64,000 nt of DNA, taken from the NCBI RefSeq assembly GCF_000305785.2, contig NC_018868.3, forward strand, positions 1,474,001 to 1,538,000. Reading direction: 5' to 3'. The translations under genes were made by a program, and so were the position numbers. Shown here piece by piece: positions 9,101 through 16,172 of the stretch. The DNA is from Simiduia agarivorans SA1 = DSM 21679 (GTDB taxonomy: Bacteria > Pseudomonadota > Gammaproteobacteria > Pseudomonadales > Cellvibrionaceae). The first letter of the stretch is position 1; each line of letters starts with the position of its first letter. The notes below the pieces were generated by a model, which ran no database searches, had not been told where the DNA came from, and saw only the letters and a list, made by a program, of their open reading frames with translations.

Positions 9101-11020
9101 CACAGCGTGTTTCTGGAGCGCTATTCCGTCCGCATGCCCGGCTTTGCCTTATATACCTACGACCACTGGGCCGAGAAAAAACTGCAGAAAATCATACCGA
9201 CACCGGAAGTGCGCACCTACCGGGGCTTTATTGAAGGCAACGATGAAGTGATGGTGGCGGCATCTATCAACCCGGCGGGCAGCCTCACGCTGTCAGCCTG
9301 GGGTGGTAATGTCAGATTCTGGAGTACAACGGTGGATGTGTCTGATCAAATCAACGCCGACGCCACCAGCGTCGCTAAAAATGACGAGATCAGCATTAAA
9401 ATCGGCGAGTCCAGTGACATTCCCGAAACCACTGGCAACCTCTACTACCAGCCCGAAGCCGGCATGGATTTTCACACCAATCTGGTCGCTGCCCAGTATG
9501 TACATCGCATGTTCGATGCGGAAACCGACAGCATTCTGAATGCGCTGACCATGATGGAAGCGAAGATCAATGAGTTCGACATTATGCGCGGGCGCGATGT
9601 GGGTCAGCGTTGGAAATTGTCTGAATCCATCATCCAGACACCCAGCCTGGACCCGGAATTCAATAAGGATATGACAGAACTGATCAGACCGGACTTTTTT
9701 GCCGAAGGCAACTACACCTCGAATTGGAATAATTTCCTGGTGATGTTCAAAGCCGGCACAGCCTGTCACGGCGGCGGCTACTTTGTCGGCTGCTGGACCG
9801 GTTACACCGCATTCGGGATAGACGCGCACGAAATCGGGCACAATTTCAGTCAGGGTCATGCCGTGGAAGAAGACACCAGCAACCACACCCAGGGCTTTGG
9901 CACTGGTCTTGAAATACTGGCTGCCCGCGGCACCTTAAAGGCCATGCAAACCGACAGCCGCATGCCCATGGCAGAGCCGATGGACACGCCCATGCCACCC
10001 AAGGCGTTTAAGGATTATGCCACGGTGTATATCAACCAAAGCACCAGTATCAGCCCGGTCATCAACGATTACGACAGCAATGGCGACGCACTCGCGCTCG
10101 ACAGCGCCGCCAGTGAAAGCGTTGCAGGTGGCTCGGTGCTGGTCAGCGGCAGCAAGATTACCTACACACCGCCGCTCGACTACACAGGCACGGATTCCTT
10201 TCACTACTATGTCACCGATGGCGCCTTGCGCACCAAAGGCAGCGTGGAAATTCAGGTGCTTGGTACCAATGTGGCCGGCCGCTGGAATTTCGACCAGCTT
10301 GTCGAGTCCACGTTTGAAAACAGTGTGAATGAAGCCCTATATCTGGAAGCAATGAGCGCCCCCAAAAGTGCTAATGATTCCTTTAGTCTGCATAACTTCA
10401 TCACACCCGGCGTATCGGGCAATGCATTCCAGTATCCAACCTACTTGCGTGTATTTGCGAAAAGTGATCCTCTGACCAGCGACCCCGAGGGCCACAAACG
10501 TCAACCGCATTATTACGACCCGGGCTACAAGAGTTTTTCTGCCGCACTGCACTTCCGCCTGAACGATACGGAAGGTACCCAAGTATTGTTGGACAAGGGC
10601 ACCTACACCGGCTGGCAACTGTATGTGGAAAACCAGGACCTGGTAGCGCGCGTGTTCCACCACAACAAGTTGCTCATTACCGATCACACGATTGCCCGTG
10701 CGGAAGGCGTGGTCACGGCCGGCAATTGGCAACACGCAGCAATCGTAATAGATCGCGCGGCGAACCGACTCAGGGTTTATCTGAACGGTGATGAAGTCGC
10801 CTCAAGCGAACTGATCGATTCGGACGCCCCGATTCTTTCCGGCGCACCACTGGCATCTTACAGCAACACCAAGTCGGTGCTCAGCGCGGGTAAATTTGCG
10901 CAACCGGTCTGTAACGAGCAGGGTGACTGCACGCCCGATGGCCTGGCCGCCTACGATGATGTTGTGGTCTATCACAAGGCCCTGAGCACCAATGACGTCA
11001 AAGCGCTCGTAACGCCTTAA
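6113..11020 (+). CDS. giant lipoprotein metalloprotease (metzincin) with Fn3, PA14 and LamG modules
   Basis: The ATG at 6113 gives 1635 residues with a lipoprotein signal (CLAACGGGSS); an upstream TTG in frame only adds residues before the signal. Order: Gly/Ser/Asp-rich linker (about 25-85), fibronectin-III-like (90-180), cadherin-like (190-275), PA14 domain (277-428), two Fn3-like (435-620), cadherin-like (640-715), second PA14 (716-860), Fn3-like (865-970), protease (about 985-1290), a tandem Ig/cadherin-like domain (1297-1383) and a LamG/concanavalin-like domain (1386-1634). The zinc motif HEIGHNFSQGH begins at His1239 and fits HExxHxxxxxH of metzincins (reprolysin-like). Probably surface-anchored, using PA14 and LamG to bind glycans or protein substrates. 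Substrate unknown. Confidence 0.82.
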   Translation: MTFLRLSLIFTAALCLAACGGGSSGSSERNGNPIIDLTPGSGSGDSTDNGTGGGNDTGSGNSGGDDSDAGSDTDSDGQSNGSVPDTPLPAPQNFVVTDTSQIGVSLRWDSYVAFDQLAGYRVYRDGEQIAEVAKDMTIWTESNLDSLRTYRYSLEAFDQSGTTTPQVHLNVTTLENLAPTFAPITERLFIPATTTADVTLFTWAVEDPEQQPLRYVISQGNEQQLFRIDAEGKVSTTQLLTDAAAKNFTLILEAQDGANAVSESLNISVMASEPGASFSYYNQVTLADLQGIDPQIDQPAKIYAFESLEFENLGNNYGMVTEAYLVPETTGDYTFYIAGDDETELYISADHTTEKLALVAYRHASTAFRDFTRSATQRSEPITLQAGQYYALRALLREGGGADHMSVAWQGPGDSEPTIIGANAIRPVNDLMAPEAPNLFAVAPLENSRYLLTWETSKDNVGIAYYNVMGNKGELLATTEDTSITLTGLQENTRYHFTIQAVDLAGNLSPLSNSRSIVINDTTPPLTPTGFQAESTSQRSAGLRWLTGESNLRYALIRNGNKIAETMNASYLDTQLEPAQTYAYELVAIDRAGNRSAPATLELTTPDWPDGSPAMAREQFLFVMAMDRFSEGTKVGTVAAAGDNLRWRIAGGEQAQSYHIDADTGLLTLAKSVDITAARIDALVIAISNERDGETVEITTDVSVHFLSDFAKQQTGASREYWANQNGHTINDIDFLAAPALKDTVATLDTPINQGETYSQRFRAYLKPAVSGEYRFYLAADDAAQLWVSDDAHTANTELAAEITYWVNRHQFKGSTASFQLEAGSVYYLEAVHKEGTGGDHFAAAWQTEGMSAPAIIPGDQLIPFAVVHPEAPRVVNATQTGYEQGGNQLSLTIELADEIPDTIIYLYIGTLDGGEQNDAWDSVIRLDNLHAGINNIVIDDIDPGSEYFYKTSVTTATGTHWGATNKIQTEDAGIAGSTKQLPDALNLKVTVNSEEHSVFLERYSVRMPGFALYTYDHWAEKKLQKIIPTPEVRTYRGFIEGNDEVMVAASINPAGSLTLSAWGGNVRFWSTTVDVSDQINADATSVAKNDEISIKIGESSDIPETTGNLYYQPEAGMDFHTNLVAAQYVHRMFDAETDSILNALTMMEAKINEFDIMRGRDVGQRWKLSESIIQTPSLDPEFNKDMTELIRPDFFAEGNYTSNWNNFLVMFKAGTACHGGGYFVGCWTGYTAFGIDAHEIGHNFSQGHAVEEDTSNHTQGFGTGLEILAARGTLKAMQTDSRMPMAEPMDTPMPPKAFKDYATVYINQSTSISPVINDYDSNGDALALDSAASESVAGGSVLVSGSKITYTPPLDYTGTDSFHYYVTDGALRTKGSVEIQVLGTNVAGRWNFDQLVESTFENSVNEALYLEAMSAPKSANDSFSLHNFITPGVSGNAFQYPTYLRVFAKSDPLTSDPEGHKRQPHYYDPGYKSFSAALHFRLNDTEGTQVLLDKGTYTGWQLYVENQDLVARVFHHNKLLITDHTIARAEGVVTAGNWQHAAIVIDRAANRLRVYLNGDEVASSELIDSDAPILSGAPLASYSNTKSVLSAGKFAQPVCNEQGDCTPDGLAAYDDVVVYHKALSTNDVKALVTP

Positions 11021-11061
11021 CCCCTGAACCCATTCCCTTAGGTAGATCGCCGGCTGGTTTG

Positions 11062-11086
11062 GCGCCTCTTATGAGGCGCTTTTTTT
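11062..11086 (+). terminator. terminator of the protease gene
   Basis: GCGCCTC/GAGGCGC hairpin (11062-11079, loop TTAT) followed by seven T. Confidence 0.9.
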
Positions 11087-11195
11087 GCGGGTGACAGATT
11101 GCAAGCACCACGCGCGCGCCTCGATTCCGACGTTGTAATGCCAGGCTACACCCTATAGTATCGGGCGACCTTTCACGCACAGGGACAACAAAAAT

Positions 11196-11657
11196 ATGGT
11201 TCGTTATCTGGTTCTGTTTGCATTGACCATTGGCAGCCTGACCGCCAATGCCAACGACATAGATATGAAAGCGTTTGCACAGACCTACTTTGACGCAGCG
11301 GTCAAAACCCAACAGCCCGGTGCCTCCGCCGAGGATATCGAAGCCTACCTGGCATTGCTCACCGATGATGTCGGCCATACTCATCTGCCCTGGTATAACG
11401 ACGACAGCCGTGAGCCGGATGGCAAGGCTCAGATGCGCAAGGGCATGATGTTCTATCTGGGGGCGCATAGCCACTATCATGCAGAGCTGCTCAATGTCTT
11501 CACGTTTAATCAGTCGGCCATTGCCATCCGCTATCGCCACAGCGCCAAAGGCGTTCGCCCAGATACAAAAGAACCGGTGGAGTATGAGAGCGTGATGATG
11601 GAGTTGCTGGAATTGGAAAACGGCAAGGTTGCCGTGATCCGGAAAAACCACGAATAA
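11196..11657 (+). CDS. secreted NTF2/SnoaL-like protein
   Basis: 153 residues with a short signal peptide (MVRYLVLFALTIGSLTANA, cleavage about residue 19). The mature part has the pattern of the NTF2/SnoaL cone fold: an N-terminal helix (DMKAFAQTYFDAAVKT), an EDIEAYLALLTDDVGHTHLPWY segment in which the acidic loop leads into a strand, and a C-terminal EYESVMMELLELENGKVAVI strand pair. This fold serves as a small-molecule binding or isomerase scaffold; no specific function can be assigned. The gene stands alone between the protease terminator and a convergent sugar transporter. Confidence 0.6.
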   Translation: MVRYLVLFALTIGSLTANANDIDMKAFAQTYFDAAVKTQQPGASAEDIEAYLALLTDDVGHTHLPWYNDDSREPDGKAQMRKGMMFYLGAHSHYHAELLNVFTFNQSAIAIRYRHSAKGVRPDTKEPVEYESVMMELLELENGKVAVIRKNHE

Positions 11658-11721
11658 TATTCAGCTTCGACTACAACCCTGCGCATGGAAAGCGCGGAAT
11701 CAGATGTTATCTGTTTCTTAA

Positions 11722-11753
11722 GGTGGATTGCGCTTTCGCTTAATCCACCCTAC
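11722..11753 (-). repeat. REP-like hairpin, copy 3 (inverted)
   Basis: Reverse complement of the repeats at 3250 and 3397 (GTAGGGTGGATTAAGCG... on the minus strand). It sits between convergent genes and may stop transcription from both sides. Confidence 0.75.
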
Positions 11754-11771
11754 GGAAGGTGCTGGTTGTTG

Positions 11772-13223
11772 TTAATTATCCTGTTTCGTCCACACTTTGC
11801 TCAGGTCCTCCAGACTCTGGCCTTTGGTTTCACGCACCGCCAGCACCACAAACACCAGCGCCAGCAAACAGAAAGCGGCAAAGATCAGATAGGGCAGCGC
11901 GCCATTGAACAGGCTCTGGTTTATCGCCAGTTGATTCACCACCGGAAACAAGCCCGCCACAATGGCGTTGAACAACCATTGTGCCGCTACGGCAATAGAC
12001 AGCGCCTGGGCGCGGTATTGATTGGGGAACATTTCCGATAGCAGTACCCACACCACCGGCCCCATGGAAATGGCGAAGGCGCCGATAAACAATAAAATGC
12101 TGATCAGTGCGGTCATGCCGAGTTTGCCGGTTAACAACATCGTGGAAAATATCAACAGGCCGAGCATCATACCGGTGAGCCCGAGCAGCAGCAGAGGTTT
12201 GCGGCCCCAGCGATCAACAGTGACGATGGCCACAATGGTGGCGGCAAAATTCACGCCGCCCAGCCACAATTGCTGCTTGAGCGCATCGGCCGGCCCGTAG
12301 CCCAGGGCCTGACTGAAAATTTCAGCGCCGTAATAAAGAATGGCATTGATGCCGGTAACCTGCTGGAACACACTCAGCAAAATACCCACCAACAGCAGAT
12401 TGCGCAGCGGTTTAGCCAGAAGCTGGCGCCAGTGACCTGCGGAAGAAGCACCCACATCCTGCTCAATGGCGTTCAATTGCTGCTCTGGCTGCGGGTAGCC
12501 AAGATTGCGGATAACGCCAAGCGCGCGCGAGCTTTGCCCTTTCAACACCAGCCAGCGAGGGCTTTCCGGCACCAGCAACAACAACAGCAAAAAGGCCACG
12601 GCGACCGGCGTTTCAGACCAAAGCATCCAGCGCCAACCGTGACTCAGGTTATAGGCGTGGGCGTCGGCCTGCGCCTCGGCAGACAGCGCAGCCACATTGC
12701 CGCCACCAATGCCGTAACTGGCGAGGAATACCACAAAAAATCCCAACACGATGGCGAACTGATACAGCGAAACCAGTTTTCCACGCACCGCCGCCGGAGC
12801 AATTTCCGCGATGTACATGGGTGCCGCCATAGAAGCCAGGCCCACACCGATACCACCGATCAAGCGATAGATACTCAGGCTGGTTAGAGATTCCGCCGCC
12901 CCGCTGCCGACTGCGGAAATCACAAACAGTATCGCGGAGAATATCAGCGCCGGCCTGCGGCCATAGCGCGAGGTGAGCAGGCCCGCTACCAACGCACCCA
13001 GCAGGCAGCCATAGAGGGCACTGCCCACCGCCCAGCCCTGCTCGGCGGCAGACAAGGAAAAATATTCCGTGAAATACAACTGGCTGCCGGAGATCACACC
13101 GGTATCATAACCAAATAAAAAGCCCGCCAGCGCTGCCACAATGGCGCTTTTCAGCAAGGGCCAGCCAAGTGGTTCGGATTGATCTGCCGCCATCACCGCG
13201 GCATTCATGTGAAGTTCTGTCAT
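11772..13223 (-). CDS. sugar porter (MFS, XylE/GalP type)
   Basis: Inner-membrane proton/monosaccharide symporter of the MFS sugar-porter family: about 12 hydrophobic helices and the family signatures GYDTGVISG (helix 1), RYGRRPAL (loop 2-3), AEIAPAAVRGKLVS after helix 4, PESPRWL before the central loop, QQVTGINAILYYG in helix 7, DRWGRKPLLL (loop 8-9) and ETKGQSLEDL at the end. The ATG at 13223 gives 483 residues (usual length) with GAGAG upstream; a GTG two codons earlier is less likely. It lies directly downstream of a GH5 glucanase gene and its terminator, which points to uptake of glucose released from beta-glucan. The sugar itself is inferred. Confidence 0.92.
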   Translation of the reverse strand: MTELHMNAAVMAADQSEPLGWPLLKSAIVAALAGFLFGYDTGVISGSQLYFTEYFSLSAAEQGWAVGSALYGCLLGALVAGLLTSRYGRRPALIFSAILFVISAVGSGAAESLTSLSIYRLIGGIGVGLASMAAPMYIAEIAPAAVRGKLVSLYQFAIVLGFFVVFLASYGIGGGNVAALSAEAQADAHAYNLSHGWRWMLWSETPVAVAFLLLLLLVPESPRWLVLKGQSSRALGVIRNLGYPQPEQQLNAIEQDVGASSAGHWRQLLAKPLRNLLLVGILLSVFQQVTGINAILYYGAEIFSQALGYGPADALKQQLWLGGVNFAATIVAIVTVDRWGRKPLLLLGLTGMMLGLLIFSTMLLTGKLGMTALISILLFIGAFAISMGPVVWVLLSEMFPNQYRAQALSIAVAAQWLFNAIVAGLFPVVNQLAINQSLFNGALPYLIFAAFCLLALVFVVLAVRETKGQSLEDLSKVWTKQDN

Positions 13224-13233
13224 TGCCACACTC

Positions 13234-13246
13234 TCATACAGTATGA
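13234..13246. promoter_or_regulatory. palindrome in the sugar-porter leader
   Basis: TCATAC-A-GTATGA lies 11 bases upstream of the sugar-porter ATG and touches the U-tract of the upstream terminator. Possible operator. Confidence 0.35.
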
Positions 13247-13270
13247 AAAAAGCCCGCCGGATAGCGGGCT
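13246..13270 (-). terminator. terminator of the GH5 gene
   Basis: On the minus strand AGCCCGC...GCGGGCT (13251-13270) is followed by TTTTTT (13251-13246). Confidence 0.9.
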
Positions 13271-13288
13271 GTTATTACAGTTAAAAAA

Positions 13289-15874
13289 TCACAGGCCAGG
13301 CGCCTGGAAACGCCAGCGCTGCGACGCCGTATTGTTGTACAACTGGGTACTGACATTGCTGCCATTGGCACCTGTCGAGCCAGACTGACCCAACACTTCA
13401 TCACCTGCGCCGGTGCGGATCACATAGCTGCCGTCGGTTTGTGCTTCCAGTGTCCATTGCTGGTTTTCATTGGCGACACACTGCCACTGATGCACATTGT
13501 CCGAGCCACTGTCTGCATCCAGGCAGTTTCCGCTGTGTTGAGCGGCAAGCGAGTAACGATCATTGCCCACTGACTGCACCAACCAATGCTGGTTGTTACC
13601 ACCACTGTAATCCCACAGCTGCACATTGGCGCCATTGCTATTGGATACGCCGGCCACATCCAACACCCGGCCACCGGCTTCGTTTACCACCACATAAGTA
13701 CCCGATTCGAATTCGCCCACGGGCACATCCGCAGCCGCTTTGAACGACACCCAGTTCAGGTTGGCGCCACCATTCAATACTTCAATACGAATCTGGTGTT
13801 CGCCTTCAGCCAAATGGGTGCTGAAGGTTTTGGTTTGCCAGCTTTGCCAGCCACCGGTTGCCGGCACATCCACAATGCCCCGTGCTTCACCGTTCACCAA
13901 CAGTTGTAAACGACCGCCGCCGGGCTGACTGGCCACCCGCAGGGCAACGTCTACATTGCCCGCCTGCGCAACACTCACCGCACCCAATGCCAGCCAATCA
14001 CCGCCGTCCAGCCAGCCTACGTTCTGGCCGCCACCGGTATCCGATGTGGCTTCCGTTTGCACGCCCAGCATGTCGCAATAATCCTCTGCCTGCAGCGTGA
14101 CCGGGATGGCGGCAACTTGTGTATCACAGGGTGAAGGGCTGGGTGTGGGCGTTGGCGTGGGTGTTGGCGTAGGTGTTGGTGTTGGTGTTGGCGCGCTTTG
14201 TTCGCTTACCGATAACCAATTCACATTGATGCCCGCGCTGTCAAAGCGCACCTTCAGCGTGTGTTCGCCGGCGGACAAGGCAATACCCGTTTGCGACGTC
14301 TGGTAGCTTTGCCACGCGCCGGTGACGGGCAAGGCCAGGTTCGCCTGCACGCTGTCATTCAACAACACAGCCACTTGCCCTACCTGTTCTTTGACCGCCG
14401 CGCGCATCGCCAGCTGATAGTCTCCGCCTGCCGGCACATTAATTTTGTACTCCAGCCAATCACCAGCATCCACCCAACCCACATTCAGGTTGCCGTCCAC
14501 ATCGCCGGTGGATTCGGTTTGCACACCAAAGGCGGCGCAATAATCTTCTGCCTCAATCCGCCCCGGCACCGCCACTGCCGCTGCGTTTTCACATCCGGCA
14601 ACGGGCTGGCTGCCACCATCGGGTTTAACGGCTTCATAGAAACCGTTGTGCCACACGTGGCTGGGGTGGCCGTTGACAATGTTGTTCTGGGCGAAGCTGA
14701 TCATGGCGGAATAAGCATCCGTGGGAGGCGTGCCGCCGTGGTTGATAAACTGTTTTACCCGTTCGTACTCGGCATTGGTGGGGATGGTCCACAGGGTTTT
14801 GTCGTGCGACATTTTTTTGAACGACCAGGGATAGTAACCCGCCAGATTGGCCTTGGCCCAATCGGCAATGGCCTTGAGGTTGCCCTCGTCGGTCTCACCG
14901 AATTCACCAATGATCAGCGGAATGCCCAGGCGATTAGTGATCTGCTCGCGTCCCACGGTGCCGGACACAGGGCCGTAATGGTGAATCTGGTAAGTGAGGT
15001 TGTGGTCCCATTGCGCACTCACACCACTGGCGGCTTGTACCTGCGGATCCTGCCAGTCAATTTTGGTGAGGTCCGATCCCCACCAGCTGCCTTCGGCCAC
15101 AATCATGTGATTGCTGTCCACTTCCCGGATGGCGTTGCGCAGGGTGACCAATGAACCCAACAACTCCAACTCGCGCCCGGGCTGGGGTACCGGTTCGTTG
15201 ATCAGGTCGTAACCCAGAATCATGGGTTCGTCTTTGTAGTAATCGGCAATGTGACGCCACACGGCTGCCGCCGTTGCCACATTATTGCCATCCCAGAATT
15301 TCACCGTGTCGCGCGGCTGGCTGGCATTGGAATCGCCATTGTCGGCGTGGTCACCCGGGTTCTGATAACCGGGTGCCGCATGCATATCCAGCAGCACGTA
15401 AATGCCGTGGGTCCGGCAGTGCTCCAACAGGGCATCGATGTATTGGAAGCCATGATTGCTGGGTGCGCCATTTTGCCAGAACATATTGAAATGGAACGGC
15501 ACCCGCACGGTGTTGAAGCCCAACAGTTTCAGATCCGCGATGGCATTTTCATTCACATAATGCAGTCGCCATTGGTGCTCGAATTCACGCGCCTTGGTCT
15601 GGCTCCCAAACGCCGCCGACAGCGAGTCCAGAAACTGCGAATGGGTGCGGTAATTAAAATCACCCATCATCAGGTAACCTTCCCACAACAGCCAGTTGCC
15701 AAGATTGATACCGCTCAGGTACATGGGCTCACCTTCCGGTGAAAGAATCTGCGTACCTTCCGTTCTTACATAATCGGCATAGGCCGATCCGAATACGCAG
15801 CTTGCCAGTGTGACAGCACCCACGGCCTGATACAGGCGGGTGCGGAGCCTGTTTGATTTTTTCTTCGTTATCAT
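13289..15874 (-). CDS. secreted GH5 beta-glucanase with two CBM6 and a ricin-B domain
   Basis: 861 residues. Signal peptide to about residue 33 (SAYA|DY), start ATG with GAGG upstream. GH5 catalytic domain about 35-390 with acid/base Glu in LINEP (about 225) and nucleophile Glu in IIGEFG (about 321). It is followed by CBM6 (about 436-557, EAEDYC start and GWVDAGDWLEY), a Pro-Thr linker (558-580), a second CBM6 (589-710) and a C-terminal ricin-B/CBM13 lectin domain (about 719-861, with QLWDYSGGNNQHW). The GINLGNWLLWEGY start resembles exo-beta-1,3-glucanase-like GH5 members, and CBM6 often binds beta-1,3- or beta-1,4-glucans, so laminarin-type glucan is the best guess. Extracellular. The neighbouring GH3, GH5 and TBDR genes support a beta-glucan role. 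Confidence 0.88.
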   Translation of the reverse strand: MITKKKSNRLRTRLYQAVGAVTLASCVFGSAYADYVRTEGTQILSPEGEPMYLSGINLGNWLLWEGYLMMGDFNYRTHSQFLDSLSAAFGSQTKAREFEHQWRLHYVNENAIADLKLLGFNTVRVPFHFNMFWQNGAPSNHGFQYIDALLEHCRTHGIYVLLDMHAAPGYQNPGDHADNGDSNASQPRDTVKFWDGNNVATAAAVWRHIADYYKDEPMILGYDLINEPVPQPGRELELLGSLVTLRNAIREVDSNHMIVAEGSWWGSDLTKIDWQDPQVQAASGVSAQWDHNLTYQIHHYGPVSGTVGREQITNRLGIPLIIGEFGETDEGNLKAIADWAKANLAGYYPWSFKKMSHDKTLWTIPTNAEYERVKQFINHGGTPPTDAYSAMISFAQNNIVNGHPSHVWHNGFYEAVKPDGGSQPVAGCENAAAVAVPGRIEAEDYCAAFGVQTESTGDVDGNLNVGWVDAGDWLEYKINVPAGGDYQLAMRAAVKEQVGQVAVLLNDSVQANLALPVTGAWQSYQTSQTGIALSAGEHTLKVRFDSAGINVNWLSVSEQSAPTPTPTPTPTPTPTPTPSPSPCDTQVAAIPVTLQAEDYCDMLGVQTEATSDTGGGQNVGWLDGGDWLALGAVSVAQAGNVDVALRVASQPGGGRLQLLVNGEARGIVDVPATGGWQSWQTKTFSTHLAEGEHQIRIEVLNGGANLNWVSFKAAADVPVGEFESGTYVVVNEAGGRVLDVAGVSNSNGANVQLWDYSGGNNQHWLVQSVGNDRYSLAAQHSGNCLDADSGSDNVHQWQCVANENQQWTLEAQTDGSYVIRTGAGDEVLGQSGSTGANGSNVSTQLYNNTASQRWRFQAPGL

Positions 15875-15971
15875 TGCTTGCCTCTATTGTTATGTTTTAG
15901 CTGTGACGAAACCGCAGCGACTGCTCAACTTCCGCTGCACTTTGTATTCCCCGGAATGCGGGGGAATTCTG

Positions 15972-15994
15972 AAAAAGACCCTCCCTAAGGAGGG
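15972..15994 (-). terminator. terminator downstream of the GH3 gene
   Basis: Minus strand CCCTCC-TTAG-GGAGGG (15994-15979) followed by TCTTTTT (15978-15972). It separates the GH3 transcript from the promoter region of the GH5 gene. Confidence 0.8.
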
Positions 15995-16012
15995 CTAAAC
16001 GAGAGAGCGGAC

Positions 16013-16157
16013 CAACAGGCTGCTGAAAAACTACCTTCGTTGTTTTTACGACGCTAAAAACATTCTCAAATGCTCATTTATTTTTTATAAACTGCGCTTT
16101 TCGACTGTTTTTAACACCCTAAAAACTACCTCGCTTACGTTTTTCAGCGGCCTGTTG
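16013..16157. mobile_element. 145-bp MITE-like element with terminal inverted repeats
   Basis: The ends CAACAGGCTGCTGAAAAAC (16013-16031) and GTTTTTCAGCGGCCTGTTG (16139-16157) are inverted repeats matching at 18 of 19 positions. The interior is A/T-rich with repeated CTAAAAAC and has no open frame. Size and structure fit a miniature inverted-repeat transposable element; no target-site duplication was clearly identified. Confidence 0.6.
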
Positions 16158-16172
16158 AACCGCCCGAGGGAA

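Noticed and set aside
11685..12041. Plus-strand frame of 118 codons after the NTF2-like gene
   Set aside because: Runs through the REP repeat into antisense of the sugar porter.
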